NCBI GenBank assembly: GCA_017538685.1
Contig: JAFYIK010000215.1
Location: 1 to 11,214, forward strand
Origin: Bacteroidales bacterium
GTDB taxonomy: Bacteria; Bacteroidota; Bacteroidia; Bacteroidales; UBA932
Length of the DNA: 11,214 nt
Direction: 5' to 3'
Position numbers and translations under genes: made by a program. The notes beneath the pieces were generated by a model that did no database searches, had not been told where the DNA came from, and worked only from the letters and a program-made list of their open reading frames with translations. Below, piece by piece: positions 5,814 through 11,214 of this stretch (its first letter is position 1; every line of letters starts with the position of its first letter).

Positions 5814-5921
5814 CGTGGGGGCTATCTCCCTGAATAATAGTAAGTTAATTAAAAGAGGTCTGCTAAAAACGGCAGACCTCTTTTACTTAAAACGCTGATA
5901 CACAACAACTTATTCCCCACG
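5814..5921. repeat. 108-bp palindromic repeat element, copy E2
   Basis: This is the second copy of the 2176-2283 element, the same length and in inverted orientation. It begins CGTGGGGGCTATCTCCCT, where the reverse complement of E1 has CGTGGGGGCTAACTCCCT, and ends CCCCACG, so a 7-bp core of the terminal repeat remains. The exact centre carries a 14-bp perfect stem, TAAAAGAGGTCTGC (5850-5863) with GCAGACCTCTTTTA (5872-5885), plus a T-G pair and the loop AAAAAC. Three stem pairs differ from E1 and all are compensated. The secondary hairpin of E1 is lost here, so this looks like an older, drifting copy. It lies between convergent genes and could terminate transcription from either side. Confidence 0.78.
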
Positions 5922-5940
5922 GCTCACCATAGTCAGAGAG

Positions 5941-5976
5941 AAAAAAACCACCCCGGACAAAAATCTCCAGGGTGGT
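5941..5976 (-). terminator. Intrinsic terminator of the glycosidase operon
   Basis: Read on the minus strand, ACCACCCTGGA (5976-5966) pairs with TCCGGGGTGGT (5957-5947) over 11 bp including one T-G wobble, with an 8-nt loop, followed by a run of seven T (5947-5941). It lies 24 nt beyond the stop of the last operon gene and ends the minus-strand transcription unit. Confidence 0.92.
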
Positions 5977-6000
5977 GATAGAAGAAACGTCTAAGAGCTA

Positions 6001-7413
6001 TTATTCCGCCATTGCGAAATGGATGCCGTCGAGCTTGTTCCAGTCGCCGCGGGTGAAGTCGGGGAGGACGACGGGCATAGAGCCGTGGTTGATGGAGACC
6101 TCGGTCAACTCAACTAAAGAGCTCCACTCGGCAGCGTCGTAGACGTCCTGGTCGAGAGGAAGGCCGTGGTGCAGGCAGTAGATCAGGCGGTAGTCCATAA
6201 TGAAGTCCATTCCGCCGTGGCCGCCGACCTTGCGGGCAAGGTCCTCGATCTCGGTGACGAAGGGATACTTGTAAGCCTCCATAATCGCGGTCTGCTCGGC
6301 GAAGGTCATATACTGCTCGGCATCGAGAGCGTCGTAAGCGACGTCCTTGAGAGCCGCGCCGCCAAGAGCCAGGCCGGGAACCTCGAACTCCTCGTTCGGA
6401 TACTTATTGGCATAGCCCTTCGTGCCCTGCACCTGATACATACGGCTATAGGGCTGAGGGGTCACCACGCTGTGCTCGACCAGAATGGTCTTGCCCTTGC
6501 GGGTGCGGATCAAAGTCGAGGTATTATCTCCGTTGGCATACTTGGAAACCACTCCCTTGCCGTAGCGCTCGTCAGCCTTATCCTGGCCGGCGAAAGCGTC
6601 GGTGTCCATAGCCACCAGGACGTCCATCTTGTCTCCGCGATGGATATTGAGATCCTGGCAGACGGGGCCGATGCCGTGAGTCGGATACACGTCGCCGTGG
6701 TGATCCTTGTTATAAGTCATACGCCAGTCGCCCTGGTAGTTGTCCCAATAGGGCTCCAGGTTATGGCAGTACGAACCCTCCACGTGCACGATCTCGCCGA
6801 AGAGGCCGTGCTGGGCCATATTTAGGCAGGTCAGCTCGAAGAAGTCGTAGCAGCAGTTCTCAAGCATCATACAATGCTTGCGGGTGCGCTCGGAAGTGTT
6901 CACGAGGTCCCAGCACTCCTTGATCGAAGTCGCCGCAGGCACTTCGATGGCGGCGTGCTTGCCGTGCTCCATAGCATAAACTGCGATGGGGGTGTGCAGC
7001 TGCCAGGGAACTGCGAGATAGACAAGATCCACATCGGGAAGCTCGCAAAGCTGCTTGTAGCCTTCAGGGCCGCTGAATTCGTGGATAGCGCGGGGAGCGC
7101 CGAGTTCCTCGAGTATGCCTTGGGCCCTCTCGATGCGCTCGGGATAGAGGTCGCACAGAGCGACGATGGTCGCGTCCTTGATGTAAGGGAAACGCCACAC
7201 GGCGCCGGTGCCGCGGTCGCCAAGGCCGATAAGGCCTACGCGGACGTGCTCGATGGGCTCGGCCGCGAAGCCGAGCATACTCTGTTGGTCGGCGGGGCGA
7301 TCGGGGGTGTTGTAAACGATCTGATTACCTTTGATGGTGTAGCCGTACTCCGGAGCTTTGCAGCAGGAGAAGGCCATCGCGGCGAGGGCCGCAAGTAAAA
7401 ACAATTTCTTCAT
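6001..7413 (-). CDS. GH109-like NAD-dependent glycosidase (Gfo/Idh/MocA fold), lipoprotein
   Basis: This 470-residue lipoprotein has a signal peptide ending in AFSC (Cys17). A Rossmann domain follows with GLGDRG (Gly63-Gly68) for NAD and LCDLYPERIE at the end of the second strand. Where sugar dehydrogenases have EKP with a catalytic lysine, this protein has EVPAA (Glu157-Val-Pro), the pattern of family GH109. YPTHGIGPVCQ (Tyr243, His246) and ENCCYDFFEL (Tyr189) also match that family. GH109 enzymes use bound NAD in an oxidation-elimination mechanism; the founding members cleave alpha-N-acetylgalactosamine, for example from blood group A antigen. Activity here is inferred, since the family has mixed specificities. 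It is the last gene of the operon, 14 nt after the phosphatase stop (tandem TAA TAA TAG), and is followed by a strong terminator. No truncation is seen. A secreted dehydrogenase is the main alternative. Confidence 0.86.
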   Translation of the reverse strand: MKKLFLLAALAAMAFSCCKAPEYGYTIKGNQIVYNTPDRPADQQSMLGFAAEPIEHVRVGLIGLGDRGTGAVWRFPYIKDATIVALCDLYPERIERAQGILEELGAPRAIHEFSGPEGYKQLCELPDVDLVYLAVPWQLHTPIAVYAMEHGKHAAIEVPAATSIKECWDLVNTSERTRKHCMMLENCCYDFFELTCLNMAQHGLFGEIVHVEGSYCHNLEPYWDNYQGDWRMTYNKDHHGDVYPTHGIGPVCQDLNIHRGDKMDVLVAMDTDAFAGQDKADERYGKGVVSKYANGDNTSTLIRTRKGKTILVEHSVVTPQPYSRMYQVQGTKGYANKYPNEEFEVPGLALGGAALKDVAYDALDAEQYMTFAEQTAIMEAYKYPFVTEIEDLARKVGGHGGMDFIMDYRLIYCLHHGLPLDQDVYDAAEWSSLVELTEVSINHGSMPVVLPDFTRGDWNKLDGIHFAMAE

Positions 7414-7427
7414 ATCGTCATCTATTA

Positions 7428-8984
7428 TTATTCAAGCATAAGGCTGCGGAAATCGTCGATGTCCTGCTGAGACACTTTGGCGACTTCCAGAAGGTATTTC
7501 TCCACGCCCTCGGCAAAGGTCTTGCCAGGGGTGTCCTGAGCCAGCTCCCAGAAGTACGGGGTGACATCGCTGTAAACCCACGCCAAACGGGTGTTATGGA
7601 AGGTGGGGATAGTATTGGACTTCTTGTCGGAGGAAGACACGCTGTATCCGACGGGAGCGAAGTAGGTGAGCTCGTACTCCTTGGCGATATCTCCTTCGCG
7701 GACGCCCAGCACTCCCATAAGCAGGATGAACAGGGTGCCGGTACGGTCACGTCCGAGCGAGCAGTGGAAATAGACGGGTTTGCTGGCACGGACGCTGTTG
7801 ACCACGAACTCGAAGCACTCCTTGACTTTTGCGGCATCGTCGGTCAACATAGTCTTGCCGCCTTCTTCGATAACAGGGGCGCAGTGGTCCAGACCGGCAA
7901 CGGCGGGCTCGAACATCACGTCGGAATTGCCACGCAGGTCGAGTTCCGCTCCAAGGCCTTCGAAGAGAACTTCTTTCTCACCCACGGCATTCAGCGGGTA
8001 CGGAGTCCACTTTTCGTTCAGACGGCCGCCACGATAGACCTTGCGGTACTTGATGGTTTTGCCGTCCAGAGTGGTCCAGCCGCCGAAGTCGCGGGCATTA
8101 CGTCCGCCGCCGCCCTTGATATTGGGTTTCTGGGGATCTCCCTCGAAATACACCTGATGCAGATGGCCAGTGGTGGTGAAGTTGCCCTCCGCCAGGACTT
8201 TTCCGCTGGCTGCGGTCACGCTATAGGTGTAGTGGTCGTTGGGGACCAGGTTCTTGATGTTCACATAAATGGAACCGGCCTCGATCTCCTGTTCGCCCGA
8301 CCAGCCGAGCTCATCTTCCAGACGGAGCTTCATAGCGCCGGATTCCAGGTCTTCTTCTTTCCAGCGGATGCTGTACTGGCTAGGGATGTCGCCGTCCGGC
8401 CACTCCTTACCCCAGTTGTCCCAGGTGAGGTTCACTCCGTCGAAACCGCCGTAATAGTCAAAAATCTTGGTCTTACGGGTGCCGTCGGCCTCTTCAATCC
8501 AGTCTTTGTAAGTCACCTCGGTGAGGAACTTCTCCACCAGAGGGTTGGTTGCAAGGACCTCATCGCCGCTCTTCAATTCATCTGCAGCGCCTGCCATAAG
8601 GTCGCCCTTCTGGGAGATGGTCACAGTGATGCCCACACGATCGCCTATGATGTTGATGTCGGCGATACGCTTCTTCTTCTTGTCCGTCTGAGTGTAGGTG
8701 TATGTCAGAGTGACGGGCTCGTCGGATGCTACGCCGCTCACAGGGTTGGCGGTGAGCCAGGACTTTGAGGTCTCGATCGTCCAGTCAGTGTTACACGCGA
8801 AAGTCAGCGTGCCGGAACCGGCAGTGCTTTCGACGATAATTTCACTTTCGCCGGTATAGACGATAGTGGGTTTCGTTTCAACCTCGGGTTCAGGGTCGTC
8901 GTTCTCTTGGTTATTCTGCGGGGGATTGCTGCAGAAAGACATCATCGGGACGATGAGCAGCAGGGAAAGAATTCTGTTAATCAT
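7428..8984 (-). CDS. BACON / Fn3-like / tyrosine-phosphatase fusion lipoprotein
   Basis: This is a 518-residue envelope protein. Residues 1-18 form a signal peptide ending in MSFC. The Phe at -1 is atypical for a lipobox, so lipidation is probable, not certain. A Pro/Asn/acidic linker follows (19-38). Residues about 45-128 match a BACON domain (CNTDWTIETSKSWLTANPVS and closing VTISQKG), and about 175-273 form an Fn3-like strand module (NLVPNDHYTYSVTA). The C-terminal domain begins at RNARDFGGW (295-303) and carries the P-loop HCSLGRDRTG (407-416), a Cx5R signature with nucleophile Cys408 and Arg414, as in the Y_phosphatase3 group of tyrosine/lipid phosphatases. A TTG at 9008 would add 8 residues and overlap the upstream gene. 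The ATG at 8984 is preferred because it leaves a 10-nt gap and a clean signal. It lies between two glycosidases in one operon. The substrate is unknown: phosphoprotein, phosphosugar or phosphoinositide. Confidence 0.84.
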   Translation of the reverse strand: MINRILSLLLIVPMMSFCSNPPQNNQENDDPEPEVETKPTIVYTGESEIIVESTAGSGTLTFACNTDWTIETSKSWLTANPVSGVASDEPVTLTYTYTQTDKKKKRIADINIIGDRVGITVTISQKGDLMAGAADELKSGDEVLATNPLVEKFLTEVTYKDWIEEADGTRKTKIFDYYGGFDGVNLTWDNWGKEWPDGDIPSQYSIRWKEEDLESGAMKLRLEDELGWSGEQEIEAGSIYVNIKNLVPNDHYTYSVTAASGKVLAEGNFTTTGHLHQVYFEGDPQKPNIKGGGGRNARDFGGWTTLDGKTIKYRKVYRGGRLNEKWTPYPLNAVGEKEVLFEGLGAELDLRGNSDVMFEPAVAGLDHCAPVIEEGGKTMLTDDAAKVKECFEFVVNSVRASKPVYFHCSLGRDRTGTLFILLMGVLGVREGDIAKEYELTYFAPVGYSVSSSDKKSNTIPTFHNTRLAWVYSDVTPYFWELAQDTPGKTFAEGVEKYLLEVAKVSQQDIDDFRSLMLE

Positions 8985-8994
8985 ATTATATGGA

Positions 8995-10821
8995 TTATTT
9001 AACTTCAATCAAGTAACTGCCCTTGAACTCAGGGTGGATGAAAGGATTCGAGCCATCCAGCTCATATGAGCGGGGTTCGTCGGCCGCATACTCGGTGACA
9101 ACATAATGTTTACCCGGGTCAAGGCCGCGCAGTTCGATCGCGCCGCCCTTCCAGGAAGGGGCGTAGAACGCGTAGTACATAGCGCCGTCTTTCTCGATGG
9201 CGTGCCCCTCCGGGATATCGAAGCCGTAGGAATACAGCCCGAGGTACTTGCCTTTCGAAAGCATCTTCTCGTTATAGATGGGCACCCACTTCTTCAGCAG
9301 CGCCTCCTTCTCGGGAGTCAGCAGGCTTCCGCCGTTCTGCTCGGCGTGGGGATTCGGCTTGGGCCAGGTGAATTTCGTGCCAATGATGCCGCCCACTCCG
9401 ATCTGCGAGGGGAAGTCCAGCCCGCCGTCGGACAGCTCCACGTGGTCTGCATAATAAGCGAGGTCCGGGCAGAGCGCCGCATAGACCTTGCGCTTCATAC
9501 GGATCTGGAAGCTCGAGGTGGGGTCGGAAGCCACGGCCTGGTTCATCCACGGCGTGTAGAAGAAGTTGATCGCGCACCCGCACGGGCATATCTGCAGCAC
9601 GCAACCGGGCTTCAGCTCGTTCGCGCGCTCGTAAATCCTGCGGAAGTACTCCGGATGGCGCTCCTGCGCCTCTTCGGGATATGCCAGGCCGCTCGCCGGA
9701 TTATAATCGGGAGCGGAAAGGTTCAGCTGCTGGCCGTCCATCTTGAAGCCGTCGAAGCCCCAGTCGCGAAGGAACATATCCACTACGCCCGCCGTGAACT
9801 CCCACGACTCTTCGTTCACCGGCGAGAGATACCAGCTGTCCCACCAGCTCACGAATTCGTGCTTGCCGTCTTTCTGGATGAGCATCATATCCGGGTGCTC
9901 GGCGACTGCCCTGCTGTCCGGATCGGCCAGGAGGGGCGCCCACCACAGCTTCGCCTTCAGGCCGGCTTCGTGGATCGCATCGGTGAGGCGGCGCATACCG
10001 TCCAGGCCGATCCGGTCGTTAGCCTCCCAGTCGCCTTCGCAGACCTGGAAGCCGTCGTCCACATCCACCCACTTGAAGCCCAGTTCCTTCACCTTCGGCA
10101 GGGTGCCTATCACTTCGTCCACGGTGAACTGGCGCTCGTAACCCCAGGCGCACCAGACAGCTTCGTATGCTTCGTCCGGCGACACGGGCGGAACGTAACC
10201 GCAGTTCGCCTGCATATAAGCGGCGAACTCGCGCACGGGGCCGAAGAAATCTCCGCCCTCGCCCTCTATGATAAAGTTGGCGTAGCTGGTAAGCGACTCG
10301 CCCGGCCCAAGCACGACCGGCTTATCATAGTCCTTGCGGATGACGGCGGTCGTCGTGCCCCACCTGCGGCGCACCGGGATGGAAACTATCCTGAGGCAGG
10401 GCTCCGCGAGGCCCACGGTCAGATTGCGTTCCGCGTTCCAGAGGGAAACCAGCGGAGTGCCTCCGCCGTAGTCCGAAGCGGTCATTCCGAGGAAATTCTT
10501 CTGATGATGACCGGGCTTGACGGGCTGAACCCAGTCGCGGCGGTCCTGGTAGGTCATAGGCTCAAGCGCCCAGAGCTTCCTGCTCTTGAAGCTGATGCGG
10601 GAAGTCTCCATCGCCCTCACCTTGACGGGGCGGGTGCCCACGTTGGTGAAAGTCACCGTGCGGACGACCATCCCGGGAAATGCCTCGGACGAATCGGCGG
10701 ACACAGCCACCTCTATGTTCTTCAAGGGTATGTGTACGGGGCCCAGCAGCCTGTCCTGGGCAGGTTTGCCGCAGGAAGCCAGCAGAAGGGCGGCGGATAA
10801 TAACACAAGTACTCTTCTCAT
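8995..10821 (-). CDS. GH36-like alpha-galactosidase lipoprotein
   Basis: This 608-residue lipoprotein has a classical lipobox LASC (Cys17). An N-terminal beta-sandwich region (about 30-210) precedes a clan GH-D (beta/alpha)8 barrel (about 215-520) and a C-terminal beta domain ending in YLIEVK. Barrel landmarks are WVDVDDGFQ (251-259), the nucleophile segment GFKMDG with Asp362, and the acid/base segment AVASDPTSS with Asp433, following the Cys-rich ICPCGCAINF. This order and spacing match GH36 alpha-galactosidases, which hydrolyse terminal alpha-Gal, with some members acting on alpha-GalNAc. It is probably anchored to the outer or inner membrane facing the periplasm. The start ATG lies 3 nt after the kinase stop, and the stop lies 10 nt before the next start, so translation is likely coupled. 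The gene is complete. The GH36 call is good; the exact substrate is inference. Confidence 0.85.
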   Translation of the reverse strand: MRRVLVLLSAALLLASCGKPAQDRLLGPVHIPLKNIEVAVSADSSEAFPGMVVRTVTFTNVGTRPVKVRAMETSRISFKSRKLWALEPMTYQDRRDWVQPVKPGHHQKNFLGMTASDYGGGTPLVSLWNAERNLTVGLAEPCLRIVSIPVRRRWGTTTAVIRKDYDKPVVLGPGESLTSYANFIIEGEGGDFFGPVREFAAYMQANCGYVPPVSPDEAYEAVWCAWGYERQFTVDEVIGTLPKVKELGFKWVDVDDGFQVCEGDWEANDRIGLDGMRRLTDAIHEAGLKAKLWWAPLLADPDSRAVAEHPDMMLIQKDGKHEFVSWWDSWYLSPVNEESWEFTAGVVDMFLRDWGFDGFKMDGQQLNLSAPDYNPASGLAYPEEAQERHPEYFRRIYERANELKPGCVLQICPCGCAINFFYTPWMNQAVASDPTSSFQIRMKRKVYAALCPDLAYYADHVELSDGGLDFPSQIGVGGIIGTKFTWPKPNPHAEQNGGSLLTPEKEALLKKWVPIYNEKMLSKGKYLGLYSYGFDIPEGHAIEKDGAMYYAFYAPSWKGGAIELRGLDPGKHYVVTEYAADEPRSYELDGSNPFIHPEFKGSYLIEVK

Positions 10822-10824
10822 ATC

Positions 10825-11214
10825 CTAAAGCTTGAACTCCTGACCAAACCTGTTACGGACGATTTCGCGAACGGCCTCCAGCGAGGTGAAGGCACCGGTT
10901 CCGCCCGCGGCCGTCGTGTTCACGGCGCCGGTGAGGTTGCCGGTAATCTGGCAGTCCTCCAGCGGAAGGCCCTTGACGAACGCGCTCACGAAGCCGGCGT
11001 TGAAACTGTCTCCGGCGCCGATGGCGTCCACCACGTCTTTATTGAGGAAAGCGGGCAGCTCCACCCTTTTGCCGTTTCTATAGACCAGGATCGATCCCTT
11101 CGAGCCGCATTTGACGAGCATAGCGCGGCCCAGATACGGCAGCACCTCGGCGATCGCGCTCTCCAGGTCGGCCTTTCCGGTCAGAGCCTGAAGCTCCTTC
11201 TCGTTAGGCATAAA
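10825..11214 (-). CDS. PfkB-family sugar kinase, partial (5' end beyond right edge)
   Basis: This is the C-terminal fragment (about 129 residues) of a ribokinase/PfkB-type carbohydrate kinase. The frame stays open to the window edge (a Phe codon precedes the internal Met at 11211), so the N-terminal sugar-binding half is missing. PNEKELQALTG is the conserved block before the nucleotide-binding part. DAIGAGDSFNAGFVSAF is the PfkB signature 2, where the Asp of GAGD is the catalytic base. NTTAAGGTGAF is the adenine-side loop. It would phosphorylate a sugar or sugar phosphate with ATP in the cytoplasm. In this operon a galactose, GalNAc-derived or tagatose-type substrate is plausible, but nothing in the fragment fixes it. 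Its TAG stop is separated by only 3 nt from the alpha-galactosidase start, so it shares the transcript. The operon promoter lies outside the window. Confidence 0.88.
   Translation of the reverse strand, partial: FMPNEKELQALTGKADLESAIAEVLPYLGRAMLVKCGSKGSILVYRNGKRVELPAFLNKDVVDAIGAGDSFNAGFVSAFVKGLPLEDCQITGNLTGAVNTTAAGGTGAFTSLEAVREIVRNRFGQEFKL

Noticed and set aside
8985..9008. TTG start at 9008 for the BACON phosphatase
   Set aside because: It would overlap the upstream gene and disrupt the N-terminal signal peptide. The ATG at 8984 gives a 10-nt gap and a normal n-region.
9106..10800. Long plus-strand open frame opposite the alpha-galactosidase
   Set aside because: It is an antisense shadow of a GC-rich gene; the minus-strand protein has a lipobox and GH36 catalytic motifs.

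Overview
The window looks like a chromosomal segment from an uncultured gut or rumen type member of Bacteroidales. The evidence is: a bS21 gene of Bacteroidetes type behind a TTTG-N18-TAnnTTTG promoter; no Shine-Dalgarno at the other starts; several lipoproteins; a BACON domain; and GH109 and Cthe_2159-type proteins. A more exact taxon cannot be read from this sequence.

Left part (1-2283): two divergent, homologous HUH (Y1, RAYT/IS200-like) transposase genes. One runs off the left edge on the minus strand and one is complete at 1229-2158. They are separated by 684 bp without a credible gene but rich in inverted repeats, including a 64-nt nested palindrome (873-936) that competes with an overlapping hairpin. 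Seventeen bp after the complete transposase lies a 108-bp palindromic element (E1, 2176-2283). A second 108-bp copy (E2, 5814-5921) lies 3.5 kb away in inverted orientation. The two align without gaps, and their central stems differ by compensatory base-pair changes. This transposase plus palindrome set is the best candidate here for a little-described system.

Middle part (2361-5741): a secreted histidine phosphatase (minus strand) is divergent from rpsU (bS21). rpsU has its own promoter, a terminator and an unusually strong Shine-Dalgarno. It is followed by a surface lipoprotein of the Cthe_2159 beta-helix carbohydrate-binding type with a Gly-rich tail.

Right part (5941-11214, all minus strand): a tightly packed operon reading PfkB-type sugar kinase (partial), GH36-like alpha-galactosidase lipoprotein, BACON/Fn3-like/tyrosine-phosphatase lipoprotein, GH109-like lipoprotein, then a strong intrinsic terminator. 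The gaps are 3, 10 and 14 nt. The likely theme is exo-cleavage of alpha-linked Gal or GalNAc from host or plant glycans at the cell envelope, with phosphorylation of a released sugar in the cytoplasm. The role of the phosphatase is open.

E1 and E2 both sit between the 3' ends of convergent genes, so they may also act as bidirectional transcription punctuation.
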